Below, in pieces: positions 26,901 to 36,600 of a DNA stretch of 64,000 nucleotides (position 1 is the first letter of the stretch; the number at the start of each line of letters is the position of its first letter). The translations under genes and the position numbers were made by a program. The stretch comes from Nocardioides sp. T2.26MG-1 (GTDB taxonomy: Bacteria > Actinomycetota > Actinomycetes > Propionibacteriales > Nocardioidaceae), in assembly GCF_950101795.1 (NCBI RefSeq), contig NZ_CATNLZ010000034.1, positions 186,001 through 250,000 on the forward strand, in the 5' to 3' direction. Below the pieces are notes generated by a model. That model did no database searches. It was given only the letters and a program-made list of their open reading frames with translations, and was not told the DNA's origin.

Positions 26901-27752
26901 TCGCGCGGCTGCTCGCTGCACACCACTGAGGGGCCGGGTCCCCGCCGTCAATCTCAGCACTCGCGCGGCTGTGGCGCCACCGGTCGCAGCAAGCGCTCCC
27001 AGAGGGTGGTGATCCCGCGACGCCATAGCGACAACTGCCTCCGCGAGCGCCGGTCGCTCCGGCGCCGGCACCGCGTCGTCAGCATGCAACTCGGCAAGCT
27101 GAGCCACGTGCATACGGGCGTTGGCCAACCCGAACCGTCCAAAGAACGCCGACGCCAAGACATCCGCAAGGAACAGCACCCGATGGTGACGAGCCCGGAG
27201 ATGCGCCCGCTCGTGCGCCAGGACCTGAGCGATCTGACTTGGGCTGAGAAGCCCCAGCGCCCCTTCACTGATCACAACAACGCCACGCCGACCTGGGATG
27301 CAGTAGGCCGCCGGCATCGGGTGGTCGAGAATCACGAGATCGGATTGAATGGTTGGAGAGCCGACCAACCGGAGTAGAGCATGATGCTTGCCTAGTTCCC
27401 TTCGCCGGCGGGCGCCGCGAAATAGGAGCACGCCGACCACGCGCGCTGACATCGCTAGAGCAAGCGTGCCACCCATCCAGGCGAGCGGCGTGTTGCCCTG
27501 CCAGGAGTGGTGCTGGACAGCGTCGGCGCAAGCGTGGAAGAAGGCGATTGGCGTCCATTCGTGCGGCAGGTCGCCGACCAACAGCGAAAGGCCGACCAAC
27601 ACGATCGACAGCAACGTGGTGAACTGGAGCGACAACCAGGCGGCCATGCCAAGGCTTGGCGCACGGCTTGGCCAGGAAGCCCGCGATAATCCTCGCGCCA
27701 TCGGCCCCGCGAGGACGGCGGCGACGCCGAGAAACAACAGCGCGGCACTCAT
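26808..27752 (-). CDS. M56-family (BlaR1/MecR1-like) membrane metallopeptidase
   Basis: 314 residues with about four transmembrane helices and the zinc motif AHERAHLRARH (HExxH) near residue 190, then a downstream Glu (AELHADDAV). There is no penicillin-binding sensor domain. The start overlaps the BlaI-family gene stop (ATGA), the classic regulator-protease pair: signal-activated proteolysis of the BlaI repressor. What it senses is not visible; copper or envelope stress would fit the neighbours. Converges on lnt with overlapping 3' ends. Confidence 0.88.
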   Translation of the reverse strand: MSAALLFLGVAAVLAGPMARGLSRASWPSRAPSLGMAAWLSLQFTTLLSIVLVGLSLLVGDLPHEWTPIAFFHACADAVQHHSWQGNTPLAWMGGTLALAMSARVVGVLLFRGARRRRELGKHHALLRLVGSPTIQSDLVILDHPMPAAYCIPGRRGVVVISEGALGLLSPSQIAQVLAHERAHLRARHHRVLFLADVLASAFFGRFGLANARMHVAQLAELHADDAVPAPERPALAEAVVAMASRDHHPLGALAATGGATAARVLRLTAGTRPLSGVQRAAARSLVAATLAMPAVVGFIPMATRALLDYCFPY

Positions 27753-28144
27753 CGCTCCGAATGCCGCCTCGCGTCGTCGACGACGCCCCTGGTCGACATC
27801 CCCTCAAGTAGCCGCCGCAACTCCCGCAGTTCCTCCGGTGGCCGTCTCCTAACAAAGTGCAGCAGCGCCTGGTCTCGGTCGGGGGCCTCGGACAGGGCCC
27901 GATCCATGAGCTCGGCGATGTAGTTCGCCTTGGCTTGCACGCACCGGTACACAAAGGCCCGACCGCGCTTCTCGCGAGCCACCATGCCTTTGCGATGGAG
28001 GTTGTCGAGCACCGTCATCACGGTGGTGTATGCGATGACCCGTTCGCGCTCCAGATCGGACAGCACGTCCCGCACCGAGGCCGGGCGGTCCCACTCCCAC
28101 AACCGCTCCATGACAGCTGCTTCCAGCTGCCCTAGACCCTCCAT
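27749..28144 (-). CDS. BlaI/MecI/CopY-family repressor
   Basis: 131 residues. A winged helix (LGQLEAAVMERLWEWDRPASVRDVLSDL, TTVMTVLDNLHRKGMVAREKRGRAFVY) and a helical dimerisation part match the BlaI/MecI family. Co-transcribed with the M56 protease that probably inactivates it. No CopY-type CxCx4CxC tail is present, so regulation is by the protease, not by direct copper binding. Likely targets are this operon and the nearby small membrane protein or lipoprotein genes. Confidence 0.9.
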   Translation of the reverse strand: MEGLGQLEAAVMERLWEWDRPASVRDVLSDLERERVIAYTTVMTVLDNLHRKGMVAREKRGRAFVYRCVQAKANYIAELMDRALSEAPDRDQALLHFVRRRPPEELRELRRLLEGMSTRGVVDDARRHSER

Positions 28145-28276
28145 CGGCCTCTCCCCTGCGTTCAGGTGCGGCGGGCCACTCCCCGCGTCTCGCGATCCTA
28201 TCTTCGCAGCACGACCTCACGGCTTCGCGCGACCTGGAGTCAGAACAGCACACCCGTCCTGAGCGAGCGGTAACGG

Positions 28277-28459
28277 TCAGTCCTTCATGCCCCCTTGCGA
28301 CAGCTGTGGCAGATGTGCCCCGCCTTCACCGCGAAGCGTCAGAAACCCTGCCGCTGTGGTGACCACAAGAAGTGCCGTTACGACGCCGATGAAGGCGGGC
28401 ACGTTAAGGCGGGCTTGCCTCGCGGACGGGTGCGCCTCGCGGTCGGTTGCCTTGCTCAT
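28277..28459 (-). CDS. Small single-pass membrane protein
   Basis: 60 residues: polar N-terminus, one helix (FIGVVTALLVVTTAAGFLTL), short hydrophilic tail. GGGAGA precedes the ATG at 5 nt, so it is probably translated. No family recognised. It lies upstream of the BlaI gene on the same strand. Confidence 0.55.
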   Translation of the reverse strand: MSKATDREAHPSARQARLNVPAFIGVVTALLVVTTAAGFLTLRGEGGAHLPQLSQGGMKD

Positions 28460-28554
28460 TGGTTCTCCCGGTGACGCGACGGTTGCCTAAGTCGACGTCT
28501 GCGTTCAAGCTCGCCTGTTGAAGCGCGTGAAAGCCCGGACATCTCACGAAGGTC

Positions 28555-29205
28555 TCATCGCTCGGTGCGCCCTGAATTCTCGACGAGATTGGCCCACCGG
28601 GCCCGATTGTCTTCGTCCAACTGAGCCGCGACGTCGGCGGCACTGTCCGGGTCGTGGGGCCGAAGTGACTGGAATCGACCCTGGGTGGCTAGTAGAGCGC
28701 TGCCTTCAATTGACGGGGGCTTGGAGTCCAGCGTCAGTCGCCCCTGCCGGTCGAGGGTCGGTTGATGTCTGTAGAGCGGCCAATAGCCGGAGGTGACCGC
28801 GGCTTGCTGATGGGCCAGGCCATCGGCCATGTCGATGCCGTGTTCCACGCATGAGGCATACGCGATGACCAGCGACACTCCCGACCACGCTTGTGCCTCC
28901 CGGAGGGCACGCAGGGTCTGCATCTGGTTCGCGCCGAGGGCCACCGTGGCGACGTAGACGTCGGGGTAGCCGCGGGCGAGGTAGCCGAGGTCCTTCTTCG
29001 CGGCCTGCTTGCCGCCGGAGGCGAACCGGGCGACCGCGCCCCACGGGGTGGCCTTGGACGCTTGTCCGCCGGTGTTGGAGTACACCTCGGTGTCGAGGAC
29101 CAGGATGTTGACGTTGCGTCCCGAGGCGAGGACGTGGTCGAGGCCGCCGTAGCCGATGTCGTAGGCCCAGCCGTCACCACCGACCCCCTTGTCCCTCGAC
29201 CTGCG
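28555..29205 (-). pseudogene. C-terminal fragment of pyruvate:ferredoxin/flavodoxin oxidoreductase (NifJ-like)
   Basis: The minus strand encodes GGDGWAYDIGYGGLDHVLASG, VLDTEVYSNTGGQASKATP and KKDLGYLARGYPDVYVA, the thiamine-pyrophosphate-binding domain of PFOR. The first roughly 950 residues are missing: the fragment starts abruptly near 29205, next to the DUF305 promoter region. A relic of a large metabolic gene cut by rearrangement. Confidence 0.85.
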
Positions 29206-29286
29206 TCAGGGAGGCTCGAAGAGAGATCCTCAACCTGCACCGCCGGCCATCAACCGACGGTCCTCTTCACAGACGGAGACCACGCC

Positions 29287-29883
29287 TTGACCAAGAAAAC
29301 GCTTGCCGCAGTTGCCCTTCTCGCCGCCAGCGGCCTCACTCTCACCGCCTGCGGCGACGACACCAGCGGCGACAGCGACGGGCAGGCACAGAGCAGCGAC
29401 ACCGCGACAAGCTTCAACGATGCCGACGTGACCTTCGCTCAGCAGATGATCCCCCACCACCAGCAGGCGGTGGAGATGGCTCAGATGGCAGATGGCCGCG
29501 CCACCAGCGCTGAGGTGAAGGAGCTCGCCGAGAACATCGAGGCCGCGCAAGGCCCCGAGATCGAGACCATGACCAACTGGCTCGAGGAGTGGGGTCAGGA
29601 GGTGCCGTCAGGCGACATGGAGCACGGCGACATGGGGCACGGCGGCGGCGACATGGCCGGGATGATGGACGACGAGCAGATGAGTGACCTCGAAGACGCC
29701 ATGGGCGGGTCCTGGGACCAAATGTTCCTTGAGATGATGATCGAGCACCACGAAGGCGCCATCGAGATGGCTGAGACTGAGGTCGACGAGGGAGAGAGCC
29801 CCGAGGCAGTCGCCTTGGCCGAGAAGATCATCACCGACCAGCAGGCCGAAATCGCCCTCATGCAGGACCTCCTCGACGCCTGA
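29287..29883 (+). CDS. DUF305 lipoprotein
   Basis: 198 residues, TTG start after GGAGA. A signal peptide ends in the lipobox LTLTAC. Two halves of the DUF305 helical domain each carry the signature (QQMIPHHQQAVEMAQM and EMMIEHHEGAIEMAE); the intervening loop is Met/His/Asp-rich (GDMEHGDMGHGGGDMAGMMDD). His and Met pairs suit binding of copper or other metals outside the membrane. It needs Lgt for lipidation, and an lgt gene lies 650 nt downstream. Confidence 0.92.
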   Translation: MTKKTLAAVALLAASGLTLTACGDDTSGDSDGQAQSSDTATSFNDADVTFAQQMIPHHQQAVEMAQMADGRATSAEVKELAENIEAAQGPEIETMTNWLEEWGQEVPSGDMEHGDMGHGGGDMAGMMDDEQMSDLEDAMGGSWDQMFLEMMIEHHEGAIEMAETEVDEGESPEAVALAEKIITDQQAEIALMQDLLDA

Positions 29884-30528
29884 TTAACAGTCACCCCCGA
29901 GGAACGATGTTCCACCCTCTCGCAACACCCGGCCCGGGTGTCGCCGGCCAAGTCGTCGCTCCCCGCGCTGCCGGCGGCATCCGCGGGCAGTGCTGAACCT
30001 GGGGCACCACAAGGGGTCCGCTCGGGTTGCCACCGTGGAGGATCTGCACCAGCTTCTCGAAGAGCCACGCATGCGCACTCCGCGTCGCGCATCTTGCCCT
30101 GAGGACGATGTGTAAGGGGAGCTGACTACATCGCAGGGAGCGCCACTCGCTTTCCGGCCTGCGTAAGCGCGGCCCCCACGAAGATGTCAGCCTGCCCCGC
30201 CATCGCAGCAGTGGCACGGAGGAGCCGGTTTGTCCCTCGCCAGCACGCATGCAGGTGCGCACGCGACTGTCTCATGTCCATCGTTCAGCAGGCGGGAGCC
30301 GTCCGTCTTGCTGGTGACGGCATCCCCGTGACGAAGCGGTCGCAACCTCATTGAGCCTGAACCGGAACCTCAAGAGATCTTCATCAGAGAAGTCGATGCT
30401 CTAACCATGCGAGACAACCATGCGGGCCGTCCGTGGCAACACTCCCCCGGAACACCAGATGAGCCCCAGACTCTGACCCCACGGCAGCAGTGGCAGCGCT
30501 CGTTGTCAGCGACATCGGAGCGTGCGAT
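29884..30528. other. Gap without a recognised gene
   Basis: 645 nt between the DUF305 gene and lgt. Open frames here look like chance; nothing recognised. The promoter of lgt should lie in its last part. Confidence 0.5.
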
Positions 30529-31305
30529 GTGAGACCTGTCCTGTTCGAACTGTTCGGTCTGGAGATCAACAGCTACGGCGTGAGTAAGGCCCTAGCTGCC
30601 ATGCTCGCAGGGATCCTCTTGACAAGGGAGTTCCGCCGACTCGGCTGGGATGAAGACCGCGCCTGGACCCTCGTTTGGGCTGCGACGTTCCTCGGGTTCG
30701 CCGGCGCCAAGTTGTACTACCTGGCCGAACAGGGAGGGCGCGTCAGCCCTCATGATCTCGGTTCCGCAGGATTCACTTGGTACGGGGGATTCCTGGCCGG
30801 CACACTCACGGTCCTCCTGCTCGCGCGCCGCTGGGGACTGCCGTGGCGAGCACTAGCTGGGGCGCTTGCAGCGCCTCTTGCCGCGGCCTATGGCGTCGGG
30901 CGACTCGGGTGCTTCCTGTCCGGCGACGGCACATACGGTCAACCCAGCGACCTACCATGGGCGATGTCATTCCCGAACGGCACCGTCCCTACCCAGGTGC
31001 CGGTTCACCCAACGGCCCTGTATGAAGCCGTGGGGGCCCTCTTGCTGGCCATCCTGCTGTGGAGGATCCGGCGAACGGTCGCGCCGATGGCAGTCTTCGG
31101 CCTGTACGCCGTGGGGAGCGGCGCCACCCGCCTGCTCATCGAGGAGCTCCGTGTGAACACCGAGGGCTGGTTAGGCCTCACCCAGCCGCAGTGGTGGTCG
31201 CTCGCGCTCATGATCGTCGGGACTGGGCTCCTCATCCGCCAGCGACGGGTCGAGCCCCTAGCGGACGCCCCCGCTCCAAAGGGCACTGCCGACTTGAACG
31301 CATAG
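30529..31305 (+). CDS. lgt: Prolipoprotein diacylglyceryl transferase (Lgt), accessory copy
   Basis: 258 residues from a GTG with GGAG upstream. Seven transmembrane helices with the Lgt signature GRLGCFLSGDGTYG (usual form GRxGNFxNxExxG) and WYGGFLAG. It transfers diacylglycerol to the lipobox Cys of preproteins in the membrane. The signature varies from housekeeping Lgt (CFLSGD for NFxNxE), so it is probably a specialised island copy. With lnt at 25-27 kb and the DUF305 lipoprotein it forms a lipoprotein-maturation theme. Confidence 0.88.
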   Translation: MRPVLFELFGLEINSYGVSKALAAMLAGILLTREFRRLGWDEDRAWTLVWAATFLGFAGAKLYYLAEQGGRVSPHDLGSAGFTWYGGFLAGTLTVLLLARRWGLPWRALAGALAAPLAAAYGVGRLGCFLSGDGTYGQPSDLPWAMSFPNGTVPTQVPVHPTALYEAVGALLLAILLWRIRRTVAPMAVFGLYAVGSGATRLLIEELRVNTEGWLGLTQPQWWSLALMIVGTGLLIRQRRVEPLADAPAPKGTADLNA

Positions 31306-31401
31306 CTAACGCGATCGAACCCGCCGGCGTTGCGCGGCCAGGCCGGATGCCGCCGAACTGCATACCCGGCATAACTAGTTCGACTGACGTCTGAGGAGTA
31401 C

Positions 31402-31715
31402 ATGAGCAACCACCGGGCCGACAGCCCCCGCTCCCTCGCCCCCTCGCGGAAGGGAGCACACCGCGGGGAACGTCGCTTATCCCGGGAGCACCCGAGGAAG
31501 CCAGGATCGACATGGCGACCATCGCCTCTCATCGCCCTCGGCGTGATGGCCACCGGGCTCGCCGTGGCGGGGGCATCGACGCTAGGCGGTAGCGCCGCAA
31601 CACCCCAGCTCGAGGCGGCAGCGCCGCCGAGAATCGACAGTCCAAACCGGACGCCACTTGAGCTCCCTGCCCGGACCTCACAGCAATGGAGTCGTGATCT
31701 CGACCGCCGACAGGT
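31402..31715 (+). pseudogene. 5' part of a secreted/membrane protein gene cut by IS3 copy b
   Basis: MSNHRADSPRSLAPSRKGAHRG with AGGAG upstream of the ATG, then one hydrophobic helix (LIALGVMATGLAVAGASTL) and the start of an external domain (about 104 residues) before the inverted repeat at 31716. The N-terminus resembles those of secreted actinobacterial cell-wall proteins. No clear continuation is seen right of the IS (after 32981), so the 3' part has been lost or decayed. Confidence 0.65.
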
Positions 31716-31740
31716 GGGACTGCTGCACGAACGGGTGACA
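31716..31740. repeat. IS copy b, left terminal inverted repeat
   Basis: GGGACTGCTGCAC followed by GAACG and GGTGACA; pairs with 32957-32981. Confidence 0.85.
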
Positions 31741-31746
31741 GGTCGG

Positions 31747-32622
31747 TCAGGCTGCCTGAACGGCAGGTGTGGTCATGATCGTCTCGTACTCGATGGGGGT
31801 CAATCGGCCGAGGGCTGCTTGCCTGCGGCGGCGGCGGTAGGTCCGTTCTATCTAGGTCACGATCGCGATCCGGAGCTCCTGGCGAGTGGCCCAGTTGCGG
31901 CGGTCGAGGACGTTCTTCTGCAGCAGGGCGAAGAACGACTCCATCGCGGCGTTGTCTCCGGCCGCGCCGACCTTGCCCATCGACCCGACCATGTCGTGGC
32001 GGCCCAGGGCCCGGACGAACTTCCTAAACCGGAACTGCGACCCGCGGTCGGTGTGCAGGATGCAGCCGGCCACCGCACCGCGGCGAGCGACGGCGCTGTT
32101 GAGGGCGTCGACGGCAAGGCGTGACTTCATCCGGTCGCTGATCGAGTAGCCCACGATCCGGTTGGAGAACACGTCCTTGATCGCACACAGGTAGAGCTTG
32201 CCCTCGCCGGTCTTGTGCTCGGTGATGTCGGCCAGCCACAGCTGGTTCGGCGCGTCGGCGGTGAAGCCGCGTTGCACGAGGTCGTCGTGGACGGGTGGGC
32301 CGGGCTTCTTGCCGTTCTTCCCACGCTTCTTGCCGAACGCGGACCACCAGCCGTTGCTTGAGCAGACCCGCCACATCGTCCGGTCACAGGCGGTGTGGCC
32401 GGCGTCGCGGGCCTCGTCGGCGAGGTACCGGTAGCCGAACTCGGGGTCGTCGCGGTGGGCGTCGAACAGCGCGTTGGCCAGGTACGCCTCGGCCAGCTCC
32501 GCGTTGGTGACCGGGTTCGCGAGCCACCGGTAGTAGGGCTGACGGGCGAGATCGAGCACCCGGCACGTCACCGTCACGGGGATCCCGTCGACGGCCAGCT
32601 CGCGGACGAGCGGGTACATCAT
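31747..32622 (-). pseudogene. IS3-family transposase OrfB with in-frame TAG
   Basis: DDE integrase with LADITEHKTGEG, ILHTDRGSQFR and DNAAMESFFALL all in one frame. The frame is closed by TAG at 31852-31854 where the related copy has a Trp codon (V-T/W-W-I-E-R). Downstream the frame continues IERTYRRRRRQAALGRLTPI to the natural stop at 31747. The C-terminal 35 residues after the catalytic Glu helix would be missing, so activity is doubtful. Its start overlaps the OrfA stop (ATGA). Confidence 0.88.
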
Positions 32623-32921
32623 TTTCCCGGCAGGTTCGCCTGCGACAGGTAGGCCGCGGCACGGCGGAGGACCTCGTTCTCCTGCTCCAGCAGCCGGATC
32701 CGCTTCTTGGCCTCACGCAGCTCAGCGTTGTCCGCCGCGGTGGTTCCGGGCCTGACGCCGTCCTCGACGTCGGCCCGACGCAACCAGTTGCGTAGACACG
32801 ACTCCGCGATCCCGAAGTCAGTGGCGATCTGCTTCAGCGACTGCCCGGGCTCGCGGTTGCGGGCCACCCGGACGACGTCCTCACGGAACTCCCTGGGAAA
32901 TGGCTTCGGCACGGTGCACAT
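32619..32921 (-). CDS. IS3-family transposase OrfA
   Basis: 100 residues, HTH (EFREDVVRVARNREPGQS, IATDFGIAESCLRNWLRR) plus coiled coil (KKRIRLLEQENEVLRRAAAYL). Intact. About two-thirds identical to OrfA of copy a. It overlaps OrfB by 4 nt. Confidence 0.88.
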   Translation of the reverse strand: MCTVPKPFPREFREDVVRVARNREPGQSLKQIATDFGIAESCLRNWLRRADVEDGVRPGTTAADNAELREAKKRIRLLEQENEVLRRAAAYLSQANLPGK

Positions 32922-32956
32922 CCTTCCAGCGACGCCTCATAGCGTCACAGATCGGA

Positions 32957-32981
32957 TGTCACCTATCTGTGCAGCAGTCCC
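32957..32981. repeat. IS copy b, right terminal inverted repeat
   Basis: Reverse complement starts GGGACTGCTGCAC and ends GGTGACA, as in the left end. Confidence 0.85.
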
Positions 32982-33061
32982 TCCACGCCGGTGCTGGCGG
33001 CATAGCCCGCACGAAGCGAACCGCACAGCGGTACGGTCGTCCACGTCAGAGTTTGCCGCTA

Positions 33062-33358
33062 TCAGCCACCCCCGGCGATCCTCCGCAACCGTGTTGCCTC
33101 GCGCACAGTGATCCTCTCGTCGCACCACTCCACGGCCTCCCTTAGCGACAGGCCCTCATGCTCCGTCAGCCCCCGCAACGCCTCCCCGGCACGCTTCTCG
33201 GTCTCGGCCACCGCCGCGCCGCGCTCACCGATCGCGACCATCACCCGCTCGGCCAGCTCGATCACCCGGCGCTCCCGCTCCTCCCGCTCCTTGCGCCGCC
33301 TGTCGGCCATCTCCCGCGCCGTACGCCGCGCCTGCTGCTTGATCGTCTGCTGACTCAT
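33062..33358 (-). CDS. Small charged coiled-coil protein divergent from the relaxase
   Basis: 98 residues, ATG with GAGGA upstream. A very charged helix (ARRTAREMADRRRKEREERERRVIEL) is followed by LREAVEWCDERITVREATRLRR, which may be a small HTH. No family recognised. It is divergent from the relaxase with about 290 nt between them, the usual place for oriT, so it may be a relaxosome accessory protein; this is inferred from position and charge. Confidence 0.7.
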   Translation of the reverse strand: MSQQTIKQQARRTAREMADRRRKEREERERRVIELAERVMVAIGERGAAVAETEKRAGEALRGLTEHEGLSLREAVEWCDERITVREATRLRRIAGGG

Positions 33359-33397
33359 CCGGTCCTCACTCGTGTCGACATGGACTCTGACAGTCAC

Positions 33398-33645
33398 CTA
33401 CGACATTTCCCGGACCCCGAGCGATCACAGAATCGCGAGAAGATTCGAGAACCCGCCCCCTCGACCCGTCCACCCCACCCGAACGGATCCGACGCCCCAG
33501 CCGCCCCTGAGGCGCTCGGCGTCCCCCCAAGCTTTCTCGACTGACGAAGTGCCACACACCTCTTGCATTCTCGGTTCGCCGAATAGAAAGAACACACCAG
33601 AAATCCGGCCGAAAGTGATCGCCTGCCACGCGCGCACGCACGTAG
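33398..33645. other. Divergent intergenic region, candidate oriT
   Basis: About 250 nt of lower GC between the small coiled-coil gene and the relaxase. It contains overlapping inverted repeats GCGATcacagaATCGC (33421-33436) and GAATCgcgagaaGATTC (33430-33446), and a TCGG-TTCG-CCGA hairpin near 33573-33584. MobF relaxases usually nick next to their own gene beside such repeats. No nic site can be named from sequence alone. Confidence 0.4.
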
Positions 33646-36600
33646 GTGACCGTGACGATGAGCCTCCACAAGCTGACGGCCGGGTCGGGGTACGACTACC
33701 TGACCCGCCAGGTCGCAGCGATGGACGCCACCGACAAGGGCCACACCGGGCTGGCGAGCTACTACACCGAGAAGGGCGAGACCCCCGGCGTGTGGCTCGG
33801 ATCGGGCATGGAGGGGATCGAGGGACTCGACGCCGGCGACATCGTCACCGCCGACCACATGCAGAGCCTGTTCGGCTCCGGACACCACCCGCTGGCCACC
33901 CAGCGGACCAAGGAGCTGGACCTGCGCATCGGCCGCGACGAAGCCGGCCGCCCGACCGCGGCCGACTACAAGACCGCGGTCCGCCTCGGCACCCCGTACA
34001 AGGTCTACGACAACGACATCAGCCCGTTCCGGATCGAGGTCGCCAAGCGCATCGCGGCCCTCAACGAGGCCGTCGGCCTGCCCGGTGACTGGCCGGTCCC
34101 CGCGGCCGACCGGGCCAAGATCCGCACCGAGGTGGCCGCGGAGTTCTTCCGTGCCGAGCACGGCCGCGAGCCGGCCGACGCCCGCGAGCTCGCCGCCACG
34201 ATCGCGAAGCACTCCCGCCCGAAGACCAACGCGGTGGCCGGCTACGACCTGACCTTCTCCCCGGTCAAGAGCGTCTCGGTGCTGTGGGCGATCTCCGACC
34301 AGAAGACCGCCGCGGTGATCGAGCGAGCCCACCAGGCGGCGATCAAGGACGCCCTGGACTTCATCGAGTCCAGGGCACTGTTCACCCGCCAGGGTACCAA
34401 CGGCGTGCGTCAGGTCGACGTCCGCGGCCTGATCGCCACCGCGTTCACCCACCGCGACTCCCGCGCCGGCGACCCCGACCTGCACGCCCATGTGGCCGTG
34501 GCGAACAAGGTCCAGACCCTCGACGGCAAGTGGCTGGCCATCGACGGGCGACCGCTGCACAAGGCGGTCGTCTCGGCCTCGGAGACCTACAACACCGCGC
34601 TCGAGCTGCACCTGGTCGACGCCCTCGGCGTCGAGTTCGCCGAGCGCCCGAACGAGGACGTCCGCAAGCGACCGATCCGCGAGATCGTCGGCGTCGACCC
34701 CGAGCTCAACCGCCGCTTCTCCAAGCGCCGGCTCAGCGTCGAGGACCGCCGCAAGGTCCTCGCGGCCGCCTTCCAGGCTACCCACGGCCGGCCGCCGACC
34801 CCGGTCGAGACGATCCAGCTGTCCCAGCAGGCCACGCTGGAGACCCGCGAGGCCAAGCACGAGCCCCGCTCGCTGGCCGAGCAGCGCGAGGCGTGGAACC
34901 GCGAGGCGGTCGAGGTGCTGGGCACCCCGCAGCGGGTCAAGCAGATGGTCCACGGCGCCCTCAACCCGAAGGGCGCGGCCCGCTCGCTGGCCGACTCAGC
35001 CTGGTTCGCCAAGACCACCGACCGCATCGTGGCAACGATGGAGGGCAGCCGCAGCACGTGGCAGTACTGGCACGTCTACGCCGAGGCCCAGCGGCAGGTC
35101 CGGGCCGCCAACGTGCCGACCAACCAGGTCTCCCAGGTCGTCGACCTGCTGGTCAGCGAGGTCCTCGACGACCACTCGGTGAGCATGGCTCGCCCCTGGG
35201 ACACCATCAGCGATCCCGCCGAGTTGCGCCGCGCCGACGGTTCCTCGGTCTACACCCAGGCCGGGGCCGACCTGTTCACCTCGAGCAAGGTGCTGGCCGC
35301 CGAGCAGCGCCTGGTCGACGCCGCCGGCCGCCACGACGGGTACGCCGTCGAGGCCGCGTCGGTCGAGCTGGCACTGCTGGAGTCGACCGCCAACGGCATC
35401 ACCCTCAACGCCGGACAGGCCACCCTGGTCCGGGAGATGGCCACCTCCGGCGACCGGCTCCAGCTGGCGATCGCGCCGGCCGGATCGGGCAAGACCACCG
35501 CGATGCGAGCCCTGGCCAGTGCCTGGGCTGACGGCGGCGGCACCATCATCGGCCTGGCCCCCTCGGCCGCGGCCGCGGACGCCCTGCGTTCCCAGATCGA
35601 CACCCAGACCGACACCCTGGCCAAGCTCACCCACTCCCTTGAGCAGTCCCGCGAGACCGGCGCCGCGATGCCGGACTGGGTCGCCGGCATCGACTCCTCC
35701 ACTCTCGTGGTCATCGACGAGGCCGGCATGGCCGACACCCTCTCGCTGGATGCAGCGGTCTCCTACATCCTCGAGCGCGGCGGCAGCGTTCGGCTGATCG
35801 GCGACGACCAGCAGCTCTCCGCGATCGGCGCTGGCGGCGTGCTGCGCGACATCCGCGCCACCCACGGGGCGCTGCAGTTGACCGAGCTCGTCCGGTTCAA
35901 GGACCCCGCCGAGGGCGCCGCCTCGCTCGCGCTGCGCGAGGGCAAGGCAGAGGCGCTCGGCTTCTACCTCGATCGCGACCGGGTCCACGTCGGCGACCTG
36001 GCCACCATGACCGAGGACGTCTTCGCCGCCTGGCAGGCCGACCGCGGCGCCGGGCTCGACTCGATCATGCTCGCCCCCACCCGCGACCTGGTCAGCGAGC
36101 TGAACCAGCAGGCCCGCGCGCACCGCCTCGACGGGATCGACCCGGCCGACGTTGCCGCCAGCGGCCCGGTGCGCCGGCTCGCCGACGGAAACGAGGCCTC
36201 GATCGGCGAGCTGATCATCACCCGCGAGAACGACCGCCGGCTGCGCACCTCGGCCACCGACTGGGTGAAGAACGGCGACCGCTGGACCGTCCTGGAGATC
36301 CACGACGGCGGCGACCTGACCGTCCAGCACACCCAGCACGGCCGCACCGTGCGGCTGCCGGCCGACTACGTCGCCCGCTCCACGGAGCTCGGCTACGCGT
36401 GCACCGTGCACACCGCCCAGGGCGTCACCGCCGACACGATGCACGGGCTCGCCACCGGCGCCGAGTCGCGCCAGCAGCTCTACACGATGATGACCCGCGG
36501 CGCGCACGCCAACCACGTCTACCTCGAGGTCGTCGGCGACGGTGACCCGCACTCGGTGATCCACCCGACCCTGGTTCGGCCGCTCACGCCCACCGACATC

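Larger units (their letters stand above)
31716..32981 (-). mobile_element. IS3-family insertion sequence, copy b (inactivated)
   Basis: 1266 nt with 25-nt inverted repeats at both ends (outer 13 nt perfect, GGGACTGCTGCAC; GGTGACA inside). orfA and orfB are on the minus strand; orfB has a nonsense codon. Related to copy a at 22.7-24.0 kb but with different terminal sequence, so it is a different IS, not a recent duplicate. Confidence 0.88.

Noticed and set aside
29891..30262. 123-codon minus-strand frame in the gap before lgt
   Set aside because: No ribosome-binding site, no hydrophobic or domain pattern, Arg/Trp-rich composition typical of chance frames.
30362..30390. Sixth CopR-type box upstream of lgt
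   Set aside because: Only one CTTCA half-site is present and the 11-nt partner is missing.
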